In this document: in pieces, positions 10,537 to 22,464 of the stretch
How the letters are laid out: every line of letters begins with the position of its first letter
Position numbering within the stretch: position 1 is the first letter of the stretch
Assembly (NCBI GenBank): GCA_023935145.1
Contig: CM043705.1
Coordinates: 23,235,290 to 23,299,289 of the forward strand
Reading direction: 5' to 3'
From: Bretschneidera sinensis
Lineage: Eukaryota; Streptophyta; Magnoliopsida; Brassicales; Akaniaceae
DNA: 64,000 bases
Translations under genes and position numbers: made by a program
Notes under the pieces: model-generated
Database searches by the model: none
What the model was told of the DNA's origin: nothing
Seen by the model: only the letters and a program-made list of their open reading frames with translations

Positions 10537-12786
10537 CAATTCGTTGTTGTTTATTTTGATGATATTCTCATTTATAGCACAAACTTAGATGATCATGTTG
10601 TGCATTTAAAATTAGTTTTGGATGTACTTAGAAAAGAGAAGTTGTTTGCTAACTTGAAGAAGTGCACCTTTTGCACCGATAAGCTTATGTTTCTTGGTTT
10701 TATTATGAGTGCACAAGGAATACAGGATGATGAAGAGAAGATCCGTGCAATTAAAGAATGTCCAAGTCCCACGAGTGTAGGTCAAGTTCGTAGTTTTTAC
10801 GGACTTGTTAGTTTTTACTGGAGGTTTGTGAAAGACTTTAGCAGTATTGTCGCACCATTTACCGAAGTCATCAAGAAGAACATTGGATTCAAATGGGGAA
10901 ACGAGCAAGAGAAGACATTCCAATTGATCAAAGAGAAATTAACTCATACTCCTTTACTTGCTTTGCCTGATTTTACTAAAACATTTGAAATTGAATGTGA
11001 CACTTCAGGTTTGGGTATCGACGCAGTTCTTATGCAAGGAGGAAGACCAATCACATATTTCAGTGAGAAATTAAGTGGAGCAACTTTAAACTACCCTACT
11101 TATAATAAAGAATTTTATGCATTGGTTCGAGCATTGGGAACATGGCAACATTATCTTTGGCCTAAGGAGTTCGTGATTCACACCGATCATGAATCCTTGA
11201 AGTATTTAAAAGGTCAATACAAGTTGAGTAAAAGACATGCACGATGGGTAGAATTCATCGAGACATTTCCATATGCCATTCGATACTAGCAAGGTACGAA
11301 AAACATCGTTGCAGATGCACTTTCTCGAAGGTACGTATTAATTTCTACTCTTGATGCAAAATTACTTGGTTTTGAGTACATTAAAGAATTGTATCCTTCA
11401 GACAACGATTTTTGTGAGGAATTTTGGGCTTGTGAGAAAAATGCAGTGGGTAAGTTCTTTAAGCATGAGGGTTTCTTATTTCGGGAGAATAAGTTGTGTG
11501 TACTGAATTGCTCTTTGCGTGATTTGTTAGTAAAGGAATCCCATGGAGGAGGTTTAATGGGTCACTTTGGATTTTCTAAGACCTTAGCTGTTTTACAAGA
11601 ACACTTCTATTAGCCACACATGAAAAGAGATATTGAGAGAATTTGTGGTAGATGTGTCACATGTAGGCAGGAAAAATCTCGAGTGCAACCCCATGGTTTA
11701 TACACGCCACTGCCCATTCTTAGTGACCCTTGGATAGATATTTCAATGGGCTTTATGTTAGGTTTAATAGGTTTAAATGTGGTAGAGATTCAGTTTTTGT
11801 GGTTGTGGATAAATTTTTTAAGATGTCACATTTTATTCCATGTCACAAAACTGATGATGCTTCCAATGTCGCTAATTTGTTCTTTAGAGAAATTGTAAGA
11901 TTATGTGGTATGCCTAGAACAATAGTTTCGGATAGAGATACTAAGTTTTTGAGTTACTTTTGGAAGACTTTGTGGTGTAAGTTAGGGACTAAGCTATTGT
12001 TTTCTACTACTTGTCACCCACAAACTGATGGTAAAGCTGAAGTAGTGAATAGGACTTTGTCTACTTTGTTGAGGGCTGTTATTAAACAGAACATCAAAAC
12101 TTGGGAAGAATGTTTACCACATGTTGAGTTTGCTTATAATCATACTGTTCATTATGCTACTAAGTTTTCACTATATGAAATTGTTTATGGTTTTAATCCT
12201 TTAACTCCATTGGATTTAAAGCCATTACCTATGTCTGAACATGCTAACTTGGATGGAAAGAAAAATACTGAATTTGTTAAGCAGATACATGAGAAGGCAA
12301 GACTAAACGTTGAGAGGAAAACGAAACAATATGCAAAACAAGCTAACAAAGGTCGCAGATAGCTGATTTTCAACCCGGAGATTGGGTTTGGTTACATATG
12401 AGGAAATAAAGATTTCTGACACAAAGGCGTTCAAAGTTACTTCCTAAAGGAGATGGACCTTTTCAAGTCCTTGAGCGCATCAATGACAATGCAAACAAAT
12501 TAGATTTGCCAAGTGAGTATAATGTTAGTGCCACTTTCAATGTTTTTGATTTAAGCCATTTTGATGTAGGTGATGATTTGAGGACAAATCCTTTTCAAGA
12601 GGAGGGGAATGATGAGGACACGGCTAAGAAATGGGAGGTGGATCCTATTCAAGTTCCAATTGGTCCAATTATAAAGGCTCGAGCTAAAAGGTTCAGGGAA
12701 ACTCTCAATGGGCTGATTCAACACATTTGGGCTAAGCACCATATTTGGGGGCTCAAGGATGATGTTATACGTGACCCAGAAGGATA
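10537..12786 (+). pseudogene. Ty3/gypsy pol: RT C-part, RNase H, integrase
   Basis: RT begins at the catalytic YFDD motif ([12 protein letters not shown], about 10549) and includes [11 protein letters not shown]. RNase H has [35 protein letters not shown] and [14 protein letters not shown] at 11287 replaces a usual Gln codon before [13 protein letters not shown]. Integrase follows with an HH region, [56 protein letters not shown] and FAYNHTVH. There are stops at about 11611 and 12360 and frameshifts near 11750 and 12400. The tail (12485-12786) includes DVGDDLRTNPFQEEGNDED. No chromodomain was recognised. Confidence 0.87.
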
Positions 12787-12829
12787 GGTTTCCATAATTC
12801 AAGCTTTGAAATAATCTAGCAACTCAAGA

Positions 12830-13481
12830 TTGTGAATTAAAATCTTGGTTTCCCAAAATTGGAGACTTACTCGTTTTGGTTGGCTCATAAAGGAAAATGG
12901 ATGGCTACAATTTTTCTTATTACCCTTTTTTTTTTACTTGTTTTCTTATTAATTTAATTACTAAATTGTAAGGCTTGCATGCCAATTTACGTATTTTCAT
13001 TTTTTGGATTTTAGGTTACCATAATTGAATTTAGGTTTGTTTTATATTCCCTAGTTTCCTTTTTCTAATTGGTTACGAATTCCTTAGTTTTCTTTTTCTA
13101 ATTGATTACGAATTCTCATTATTTAAATTTCTATTGGCTTTTTGGAATAACACAATTCAGATTTGATTCATACTTCGTGAGAGAAATTCTTTTTGGTTCT
13201 TTTAGAACTTCTGAACATATCAGAGTTTCCGTGGCGTTCATCTTCGACTTATCAATTAATCCTTCCATAATTGATTATGGCGTCTTCATTCACATAAATC
13301 TGCTTCTAGGCGATCTTGTAAGCTTTCTTTATCCATCAAGTTCTTGGTTCTTGGCGTGGATCATATCACCGGATTTTCTCGACAACTTCCATCGACATTG
13401 AGCTTCACATAACCAGACGATGACTTTCACCACAAGACACCCCGCACTCGACGACCTTGGATGGGCTGCATGGGTAGGCCT
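12830..13481 (+). repeat. Probable 3' LTR remnant of the plus-strand gypsy element
   Basis: AT-rich non-coding DNA directly after the pol stop, with LTR-like T-rich tracts and no long ORF of its own. The boundaries and TG/CA ends cannot be defined because the 5' LTR is not in the window. This is inferred from position. Confidence 0.4.
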
Positions 13482-13573
13482 AAATTTTGTAAAATCATCT
13501 CATCCGAAAATGAAAGGGAGTGCGCTTTCTTATAGTCACTCGATAGTATGCCCAACCACGTTTTTAGCGAGAT

Positions 13574-16500
13574 CTAGGAACCTTCAATAGACTCCACAAA
13601 ACCCTCCATCCTAGCTTTGCAACATCTCTGCCAAAGCTTCCAAGTGATAAGACAAGGAAAGACACCACTTAGCATACCTAGTTGAGAGTTCTTCTTAGCA
13701 AGAGCAAACCATTGGGTCACACATCCCCACCAAGTTTGCGATGGCAATACCGTAATTCCAAACTCTCTAGCTGCCCTATGCCATAATTGTGCCGCACTCT
13801 CTCCTGACCATAAAACATGATCAAGAGACTCTACCTCTTTAGCGACACAGCAGTCACATCTTGATACCATGGAAATACCACAAGATTGCACCCGAGTATC
13901 CACTGGTAAACACCGAAAACGTGTCTTCCACATACACAAGGAGATTTTCTTCGGCAAAATTTTATGCCAGAACCACTGCAATTCTAGTGGCACAACCGAC
14001 TTAACTCGAATCATCTCCCAAGCACTAGCCGATGAAAAATTCCCATCCGAGGTAGGCTTCCACACAATGATATATTCCCCTACTTTACCAGCAGAAATCG
14101 AAGAAACAATATCCCCCATGAGAGCAGTACCAACCAAATTTTCCAAAAACTCAAAGTCTGAAGACCTGTCAACCCAACACTCCCGAAGCTGAATTAATGG
14201 ATTGGTCACATCCGGAACTCTCAAGCAAAGTGGTCCAATCTCCAACCACCGATCAAACAAGAATGAAATTCGTCCACTTCTCACCTTCTAGAGGATATGC
14301 TCACACATATCAGGCAATACTAACATGATGGACTTCCATAACCGAGAGCAAGAAGTATTACTTTTGGCAAGCAACAAATGCCCACGTCGAGCATACTTTG
14401 CCTTGAAAAACCTGGTCCATAGATTGTCAACCGCCATAAGATGCCAAGCAAACTTCATGTGAAGAGAGCGTTGAACCTCTGAGAAATCTCGAAGACCCAG
14501 GCCTCCCTCTAATGTCGGTCTGCACAACTTGGACCAAGAACACCACTTCTTTTTAGCACTTCCATTTACCTCTCCCCAAAAAAGGAAGATAAAATTGAAT
14601 TAATCCTCTTTAAAATCACTTTGGGAACACTCAGAACAAATAAGAGATGAGTAGACATGCATGAGAGAACATGTTTAAGCATAATAAGCCGCCCACCCTA
14701 AGACAATAATTTATACTTCCACCCAGCCACCTTCTCCCGAATTTTATTAACAAGCGACTCCAAATGCCTAGCCATTAAACGACCAGAAACCAGAGGAACA
14801 CCCAGATAGTTAGTTGGAAACATACCTTCCGTGAACCCAGAAATTCTTTGTAGACCACGATGCCTTGCATGTCTAATGCACTTAGAGAGAAAAATTGCCG
14901 ATTTCCTCTTATTAATACTTTGGCCAGACCAGCTCTCATAAAAACCAAAAGTCTGAGTAAATCTTTTAACTGATCGAGAATCTCCCTTAGCAAATACAAG
15001 AAGATCATCCGCATAAAATAGATGAGAAACCAAAGGTGCCCCTATAGGATGATAAAATTTTCCAATTCGTCCTTCCTCAAAATTCCTCTTTAGTAATCGA
15101 GATAGAACTTCCTTCATAATAATAAACAGGTAAGGGGATAGAGGGTCACCTTGATGTAACACTCTATACGATTTAAAAAAACCTTTGTACGTCCCATTCA
15201 TCATAATTGAAAACCAAGGAGACTTCACACACTCCACAATTATACGGTAGAATTTATTATTAAAACCAAATCCCTTCAGAACATCTAAGAGAAAATCCCT
15301 TCAGAACATTTAGAATAGTACATTGGCAACGCCATCCCACTATAAAAATCTCTCGTGGCCTCAACTACATCATCCTTCACAATATCCCAGTAAGAGATAA
15401 AAAATTATGATCCATAACCATCCAGACCAGGCGAACTGTGGCGAAGGATAGCGAACATGATAGATCTGACTTTTTCTTCATTAGGGCCAACGCAAAGAAT
15501 CTCATTTTCCTCTTGTTTAATTTATGGCGCTAATAGACCCGAAAAATTTGCTGCTTGAACCATAAGCACAGTGGAAAAAAATTCACTGAAATAGTCTGTA
15601 GCCCCTCCATGAACTGTTTTAGGCGTGTCTAGAACAGTACCATCAACTAGCTGCATCTTAGAGATCGTCGATATTTTTAACCGTTGCATGAAAAAAATTG
15701 GTGTTTTGGTCTCCCTCTTGAAGCCATTTTTTCTTAGCTTTTTTAGCTAACCGAATTTCCTCCATTTTCTCCCATTCAGAAAGCTCCATTTTAGTGACCA
15801 AAAACTGCTCTCTAATTTTCAAGTTGTACTAAACTTGCAGCTAATTTTCGAGAAAATCTAACTTCTCTTATAGTGTCTTGATCGACTGATCAATCCGACC
15901 AAAGGTATGAAGATTCCATGATCTCAATGCCACCTTAGTCTTCTTCAATTTAGCAGCCAAATGACATAGCCCAGAACGAGAATCCAGTTGGTTCCAAACT
16001 TCTTGCACATACGACAGAAAGCCAGCATGCGAACACCACATATTCTGGAACCTGAAAGGCGAAGGGCCATATGAATCTCACAGCACCGTAAAGAATAATA
16101 CCATAGGACTATGGTCTGATGTTTTTCGAGCTAAATACTCCAGATACGATGACCCAAACATATTAGAAAAGGCAATGTTTACCACTGCCCTATCCAATCT
16201 AGCCCACTTTCTAGATCGCCCTTTTTGCCCATTGCACCAAGAAATGGCTCGACCTTGGGAATGCAATTCTACAAGACCATAAGAATCTAAATAGTCATTA
16301 AAATCCGAAATAGCTATTAAAGACCAAGGATTACCTCTAATTCGTTCAGCATCAGATCAAATAATATTGAAGTCCTCGAGCACCACCCATGGATGCGTCT
16401 CCAAATAAATATTATTGAGTTCATGCCAAAGCCCTTTGCCATCCGACCGAGTACATTTTGCATAAACAAAGGTAACAAGTAATTTAAAATTCTCCATACT

Positions 16501-16770
16501 TAACCATCCAGTTAGAGACTGATTTGTTAAACTAGAGCATACAAAGTCATAACCTTTCTTCCATAACACCCATACCTTACCATCAACCCCAGCATTATAG
16601 CAAGAATGTGGGAAACCCAAGAAAAGAGCTAATTTTGTCATCTGTGTAGCCTCCTAAAATGGTTCCAAGGCAGCAATAACTGTAACATTATTCTTCCGCA
16701 CTAACTATTTTAACCGGCCCCTGGAACGCCTCAAACCTCTGACATTCCAGACCAATAAATTTCCAATCAT
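13574..16770 (-). pseudogene. LINE ORF2: endonuclease, reverse transcriptase, zf-RVT domain
   Basis: Starts at the ATG at 16770 (MIGNLLVWNVRGLRRSRGR), a typical ORF2 start with the W-N-x-R-G endonuclease motif. APE-type endonuclease continues to about 16078 (FVYAKC; VLEDFNII with Glu where Gly is usual; ARLDRAVVN; SDHSPM). Reverse transcriptase is recognisable at 14698-15237 (HQGDPLSPYLFI; FYADDLL catalytic YADD; SWSGQSINKRKS) and 14288-14527 (EGGLGLRDF). The C-terminal reverse-transcriptase zinc-binding domain lies at 13574-14284 (ILPKKISLCMWK, CDCC, ESLDHVLW). In the family ORF2 nicks the target and copies the RNA there. Many stops and frame changes are present, especially at 15240-16070. 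Confidence 0.88.
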
Positions 16771-18243
16771 AAATCCAGTTTTGAAGAGCGAGTAGAAACT
16801 CGTTGAGACTTCCTCACAGTGGTATACAAATGCTCTTGAACAAACTTAGCAGGATTCTCAGGCTCCGAATCATAGGCCTTCTCTTTAGCAGAGTTAGGAA
16901 TCTGCCCCTCCTCCTCATCCTACACATAATTAACTTTTGGAACAATCCCACAATCACACTCCCACTCCAGTAGTTCTATCACTGCACCACGCTGACCACT
17001 ATCAATTTCTGTGCAAATAAAAACTTCGTCAATCACCCTTGTATCATCGCTGGAAACTTGCGTCCCCTGCACCTCCTCCCTTGCCACAGCTGCCGAATTA
17101 TGAACATGATCCAATGAGAAGCTTACTGGATTAGGTTCACATTCGATCTCCTCACATTCCTCCTCCTCCTCTACCACATAATCATTCATTAACAAAGCCT
17201 TGTTCGGTTTAGCCTCAGCCACCCCTGCATTCGGAGAAACACTAGGTTCCTGCACCCATTCTTCACCAACTTTGCTCACTACTAATGCCTTGTTCGGTTC
17301 AGCCTTAACCATCCCTACATTCAGAGAAACACTAGGATCCTGCACCAACTTTGCTCTTCCCCTTATCCATCTTGCTGTCCGTCACCACCTCAGTTTCCAT
17401 CGTAATTTTTTTTTTTCTGTTTGTCCTGCCAAACACCTTTTGGTTTATTCTTCCCCATAACATGATCCCCCTCCTTCCTCTTCTAACCAGCCTTACACAC
17501 CACCGATGTATGCCCTTGACGATGATATTTCACACAATAAAATCCTTGTTTCTAATACCTAGCCACTTGCCAAATTTTCCTATTAGTCGAGACAACAATA
17601 GGAAAACCTTGAACAAGTTCTTCCGCTAGATCAACTTCCACGCAGATCCAGGCACCAAACACCCTGGTTTTATTCAACGTAGCATTATCTGTACTAAGAT
17701 AACGATTAAACTTTGTCGCTAAGATTTGTAAACAATTATTCCGATACAGATACATCGGCAAACCAGGCAGGAATATCCATTGTGGAGCTAGAGATGATTC
17801 TTTCCTCAAATCAAAATCTTTCGTCCATTTGAACAGCCAAAAAGTGTGACCAGTGATCATCCGTCCTTCACGTGCCCATGCATGCACAAAATCACGTTCA
17901 TTTTTCATGTGCGGAAGGATATGGTGATCATCCATAAAACTAACGACCGAAACATCCAAAAGACCCCAAGATTTAATGACAGCATTCCCGATCTCATCAA
18001 TAGATGGCCGTACGCACATAAACTTTAGAATCAAGGCAAACTTAAATTCATCAGCAGCTTTAGCCATTTTCGATTCTGTAAAGATAAAGCCTGGTTCACC
18101 ATCCACTTCAACTGGGTACCGCATCGCCAAACGAAAAGATGACTCCGTAGAATGCATATGGCTTGCGCATAAGATTTTTTTCCAGCCTCTTCCGACAATG
18201 GCCCCTCCGAGGAGGGAACCAACGGCGGCGTCATGGTCACCAC
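16767..18243 (-). pseudogene. LINE ORF1: DUF4283-like RNA-binding protein with zinc knuckle
   Basis: The likely start is the ATG at 18243 or 18234 (MTPPLVPSSEGPLSEEAGKK, then SYAQAI). A frameshift near 18150 moves into the main frame, which has the DUF4283 domain (FRLAMRYPVEVDGEPGFIF, FKFALILKFMCVRPSIDEI, MFKW-like WLFKWTKDFD, LPGLPMYLY). A stop then precedes a zinc knuckle in which the second Cys is Tyr (CVKYHRQGHTSVVC, near 17490-17540). A second frameshift leads to an acidic tail (16920-17348) and the final TGA at 16767-16769. The tail contains a 30-residue duplication. ORF1 proteins bind element RNA; this one is broken. Confidence 0.78.
17197..17346 (-). repeat. 90-bp imperfect duplication in the ORF1 tail
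   Basis: Two segments beginning GCCTTGTTCGGTT on the plus strand, at 17197 and 17287, are 90 bases apart. They code for similar peptides (QDPSVSLNVG... and QEPSVSPNAG..., each ending EPNKAL or KPNKAL). Frame is preserved, so the duplication added 30 residues. Confidence 0.75.
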
Positions 18244-18302
18244 CAGCGTCCAAAACCTCCAGGAACCCTAGGATCCTACCAGAAAAGGAAATTTTATAAA
18301 AT

Positions 18303-18550
18303 ATGGACTATCAAAAAATGGACCAAAATCGCCCTGCACTTTTTCGAAAATTAACTTAAGTTTTAATTATTTGTTATTTTATAGTTGATGTTAAATCATA
18401 TTGCAGGTAAATCTTGAATAAGTTATTCTTATAACCAACCGAACTTAGATAATTAACTAGGTTTGGTGCTATCTTTCTTGGGGGGTCAAGTTCTTGGCTG
18501 TTACTAATATTAGACATGTCAAATAACAAAATATTAAAATATATTATATT
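18303..18550. other. Short unassigned spacer between LINE and copia copy 2
   Basis: About 250 bases of AT-rich DNA without a usable ORF or repeat I can assign. It could be the continuation of the gypsy LTR that the LINE interrupted, or host intergenic DNA. Confidence 0.4.
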
Positions 18551-18555
18551 AAAAC
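18551..18555. repeat. Target-site duplication AAAAC, left copy
   Basis: AAAAC directly precedes the TG of the 3' LTR at 18556. An identical AAAAC follows the other LTR at 33379-33383. The match proves that 18556-33378 inserted as one unit. Confidence 0.92.
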
Positions 18556-19777
18556 TGTAAACCGAGGTTCAAACCCAGGAGTTTGGTGAATTGGATTTTA
18601 AAAAAAAATTGTTAATTAACTTGCAAGTTTTTAAAATAGTTTAATAAGCAAAGCACACAATCAAATAATATGCTTGAAAATAAAGGAGTTGAGGAAGTGA
18701 ATATGCAAAATCCTTTTATAGTGGTTCAGCAATATCAGAATCTTTCTGACCCTATGTCCACTCTTTTCAAGGAACCTCCTTGAAATAATCCACTAATCGT
18801 TAGTCAAGCAACTTCATGGATGTGGCACAAACCTTACAAACAATCTCTTCCTCACATAAGTTACAAAGAAACGTTTAATCATAAACACTCTAAGAGTTAC
18901 ACCAACTCTTTCTTTTTACAATAAAGTGTATTAATTGCAAAGTAAATGGTAGAGAGATAGCAATGAAAGCTTTTGCAAATGAAGAATATTTCTCTTTCAT
19001 GAACAAGCTTGATGAATGGCTCACAATAAATGTTTTAAGGCTTTTGAGAGTTAATGAGCTATTGTATAAAATGAATGTGATACCTGAAGTATTTAAATGC
19101 TCATTGAAGGGGGTTTTTATAGCCTTGGACTTATATTACCGTTAGACACTAATTTGGTAGGTTTGGAGCATTAAATGCACCCGTCCCACTCTCAGATGGT
19201 CATATTTTTGAATTACCAGTTGACTAGGTCCTTGTACCAATCGACTGGGTCAAGCGAAAAAGTTCACTTTTAGGCTTAGGGAAACTACCAGTCGACTGGG
19301 AACAAATGGTCATATTTTTGAATTACCAATTGACTAGGTCTTTGTAACAATTGACTGGGTCAAGTGAAAAAAGTTCACTTTTAGGCTTAGGAAAACTACC
19401 AGTTGACTGGGAACTTACTATCCCTTTTTGCAATCAGCTGGTATAGAGACTCAGTTGACTAAGTTGTCCTTAAACCTAATTTTTGTTTCAAAACAGTGTT
19501 TAACTTAGAAACATTTTTTTGTATTTTAGTTTTGTTAAAGCCTTTTGTAATTTGAGCCATAGATCAAGCTAAGTAATTGAATTTTAGATATTTACAATCT
19601 GATTCAATTACCTTAGTGCCTATTCTAGATCTTTTGTCTTCCTTTGGTGTCTGGAGTTGTTGTGTTCTTGCATCTTGTTTTTGTACTGAATGCTTTTACC
19701 ACTTAAACACTTAGTTAAAATTGTTTGTACAACTTAAGTGGTGTTTTATCATTATTAAAATCAAATATGGGTCAACA
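18556..19777 (-). repeat. 3' LTR of copia copy 2 (1222 bp)
   Basis: Plus strand TGTAAACCGAGG to GGGTCAACA. Matches the 5' LTR remnant and the copy 1 LTR. It contains a 110-bp tandem duplication (19196-19416) and about eight palindromes, many of them decayed. Confidence 0.92.
19196..19416. repeat. 110-bp tandem duplication with palindromes in 3' LTR
   Basis: Units beginning ATGGTCATATTTTTGAATTA at 19196 and 19306 each carry three CCAGTCGACTGG-type motifs. Mismatches have accumulated in the palindromes of the second unit (for example CCAATTGACTAG). The duplication is absent from the 5' LTR remnant at 32880-33010, so it arose in or after this insertion. Confidence 0.85.
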
Positions 19778-19793
19778 ATCTCCCCTTTTTTTT
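19778..19793 (-). other. Polypurine tract of copia copy 2
   Basis: The sense (minus) strand reads AAAAAAAAGGGGAGAT immediately before the TGTTGACCC start of the 3' LTR, the expected plus-strand primer position. Confidence 0.85.
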
Positions 19794-20460
19794 ATTATGA
19801 CAAAACTAAGGAGATAAAAGACAGTTTTAAAAACTAAGTGTTGGTTTTTTGAAAAAATTTGGACAGAGTTTCCTTAGTTTTTGTGATAAAACCAACCTAT
19901 AAGCATTCAATGACAGTAATATCAATCCTAACCAAGCAATACAAGACTATTTTAAACTAGTTAACATGTTCGGAGCAATACTCCCCTAAATTTATGTTCT
20001 ATCTTAGTTTAAACAGATTTTTTTCTTTTTCTCCTCCGTTATGAAAATAGCTAAAAAGGGGGGTAAACTCGAAAAATAAGAAATTTTATTATTATAGACA
20101 TGAAGATAAGGAATAAAAAATTTGTGTGCAAAAACTAATTATAAACTAGAGTTAGGAAGATCTCTCGAGAAGAATCAGAAGTTTGCACAAAAGCTTGAAA
20201 CAGTTAAAGCATATAGATGAGCTATAAGGGCTCACACTAGGCAACCATAATGATAAAAGTAAAGTACATACATGAGCTAAAAGTATGGCAACTAAAGATA
20301 AGTAGGCATGTACAAAGGTCCATACATCACAGAGCTAAATAAGATGTTTGCTACAAACCAAATAGATGAATGTATGAAAAAAATTATGTTCTTGCGAAAC
20401 CTCTATGGAGCAAAGCAAAAAAATAAACAAATACAAGTACAAGTGATAAAAACTGATGAC
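19794..20460 (-). other. 3' untranslated segment of copia copy 2
   Basis: Between the extra ORF's stop (20461) and the polypurine tract. It is AT-rich with no supported ORF, and contains no palindrome cluster. Confidence 0.6.
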
Positions 20461-21778
20461 TCAGCATGCAGATGAGTCAGAGCTATCGAGGAGAAGATCT
20501 CGAATATCTGTCAAAGAGCCTTCTGAGTGCTCTCAGAGTAACTTGAAATCATCCCGTAGGGTGTTGATGTCGTGATATATATGATCGATGTCGATCTGGA
20601 TTATCTGAAAGCTTTGGTTGACAGAAGAGCTCAAGCTCTAGAATCCTGACTGTATAGACAGTTGGAGGCTCGCTATGGCCTGTAATAAGTCATCGTGTCC
20701 AGCCTGACCAGCACTAGAGCCACTATGTCTAACATGTTGTGGACTAGGTGTCTACTCGTTAGTGTCCATGGCAGTGAGAGAAGCTGCATCATCAGGCACA
20801 TCATCATCTTCATCGCTATCATCATCATCACCGATCCGAATGTTCTTCCTAGCCTTGGAATGAATCATCCCATTTTGGATCGTGCACCCTATCTTATTCA
20901 GTGAAGAGACATTGATGATGTCTTTGGAGCTGATATTTTGAGCTTCAGAGGTAGACATGGGAACTTTAAAGTTTTGAGGATCAGGGTGATGAGCATGCCG
21001 TATGGGAGGCACCCGGGGTCATGTGCTTCACCATTGATCATATTGGCGAGCAACAGTGGGTAAATATTGAAATGGTGTCCAGTTTTGATGCACCAAATTA
21101 ATACTATGTCTATCTTAGAAATATAACCCCGACTCCCGAGTCGAAGGTGGATGGTCCAACTCACGATGAGACTGAACAATTTTGAGTCGAGAGGCATGTT
21201 ATTACACTGATGAAATGTAGTGGGTAGAAAGATATAGTTAGGGTTTCCCCTAACTATATGACATGCCTCTTTATAATCAAAATTTTCGGGTCATCCATCC
21301 AGACTTTACGAGATCCCTTCCATGGAGATTCTCAGTATGTTGACCAATAGGTCAATGGTTACTTCAAATTTTATGCCCATAACACTAGTCTTAAATCTAA
21401 GAGTTAGAAGACTGGGTTTGACTAGGTTTGCATAGAATTGATGAATGAGGCAGGGGTAGTATTTTTTGTGGATATTTATCTATGGGGTTAGGCCTATTGC
21501 CTCAAAAGCGGGGAGTACATCGAAATTAGCATGATGAGTAGAGTCAAAATCTATGAATCTACCCGTCATGATTTTCTTATTTCTAATGACAGTGTTATAC
21601 TTGTTTTGACGGTGGGATTCTAAAAAAGTGAATCATTGAGCTCGGACCTTACCTACTTACTCAAGGAACTAGCTATCCCTTTCCCCCTAGAGTCTGGTGT
21701 TGTGGACTTGTGTGATCTAGGCCTTGTGGGTACATGAGGTCTGACAACAGTTTTCTTGTTTCATATTCTCTCAGACAT
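20461..21778 (-). pseudogene. Extra ORF downstream of copia pol, putative plant transposon protein-like
   Basis: Begins at the ATG at 21778 (MSERI then stop) and continues through several frames to a TGA at 20461-20463. A basic N-terminal part matches the ORF at 1-116. The central part reads TGRFIDFDSTHHANFDVLPA, then HQFYANLVKPSLLTL, then NMPLDSKLFSLIVSWTIHL and IDIVLIWCI. An acidic linker (DDDDSDEDDD) and a C-terminal part rich in Gln, Ser and Leu follow (LLQAIASLQLSIQSG). The FYAN and (I/L)x(L/W)(Y/W)(A/C)I blocks also appear in the ORF at 39841-40919 of the Athila element. It sits where Sireviruses have an env-like gene. I see no convincing signal peptide or membrane anchor. Function unknown. 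Confidence 0.65.
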
Positions 21779-21996
21779 TTTGGAAAATTTTGCTTGGTGA
21801 GAGGCATTTGGGAGAAAATGAAGTTTCAACTGTGAAAAGTTGAAAATGATGTGATTTGAGGTAAGATTAAGAGTTCTATGGAGTTATTTCAAAAATTTTT
21901 GGGATGAAAACAAGGATTTGGAGAGAGAAAGCTAGGGTTTTGCAAAAATAGAGTGAAATCTGAAGAAAAATGAAGTGACTATATATAGAATCGCAA

Positions 21997-22317
21997 TACC
22001 AGTCGACTGTGTTAGGGTACCAGTCCATTGGGTTCTTCATAATATGAGGATTTTTTGATATACCAGTCAATTGGGTAAACTGACAGTAAAACACAAGTCG
22101 ACTGGATTAACCCTACTAGTCGACTGGGTTTTACAGAAAAATTTCAAAATTTTGGCTCCAAATGTTGTTTTGTGATATCAGTCGACTGGGTCCTTGTACC
22201 AGTCGATTGAAAAACTAGGCAGTGAGACACCAGTCGACTGTATTGACCCAACTAGTCGACTGGTTAAATAGACAGAGAGATACCAGTCGACTAGGTGAAT
22301 CTACTAGTCGACTGGAT
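21997..22317. repeat. Cluster of about 11 CCAGTCGACTGG palindromes (copy 2, 3' untranslated region)
   Basis: About eleven exact or near copies, mixing CCAGTCGACTGG and CTAGTCGACTGG, lie between the pol stop (22465) and the extra ORF. Same place as 349-687 in copy 1. Confidence 0.9.
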
Positions 22318-22464
22318 CTTTCATAAATCATAAAATTTTGAGCTCCAAGTTGAAATTTTGCAAGAAATGATTTATTTATGCCATCTTGAGTGAGAGAGAT
22401 ATTAAATAGGAGTTAATACTCATACAATAAATGTCAAATATGCATATGATGAATGTAGATGCTA

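Larger units (their letters stand above)
10531..13481 (+). mobile_element. Ty3/gypsy element, 3' part (RT to probable 3' LTR)
   Basis: Begins abruptly in reverse transcriptase where the Athila/Tat-like LTR ends, so the 5' part of this older element is left of the window. It continues through RNase H, integrase and a C-terminal tail (10537-12786) into probable LTR sequence. The right limit is set by the LINE at 13482. Without the partner LTR its ends cannot be fixed. Confidence 0.8.
13482..18302 (-). mobile_element. L1-type LINE with ORF1 and ORF2
   Basis: Minus-strand non-LTR retrotransposon of about 4.8 kb including flanks. Candidate target-site duplications are AAATTTTGTAAAAT (13482-13495) and AAATTTTATAAAAT (18289-18302), 13 of 14 identical. 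The 5' end lies only about 45 bases upstream of ORF1, and ORF1 and ORF2 overlap by ATGA. No poly(A) tail is visible at the 3' (left) end, where the sense strand ends in a GATGAGATG-like sequence. Several frameshifts make it inactive. Confidence 0.8.

Noticed and set aside
20461..21778. A true viral-type envelope protein
   Set aside because: Position is env-like, but I see no signal peptide, membrane anchor or cleavage site. The sequence instead resembles the putative plant transposon protein domain.
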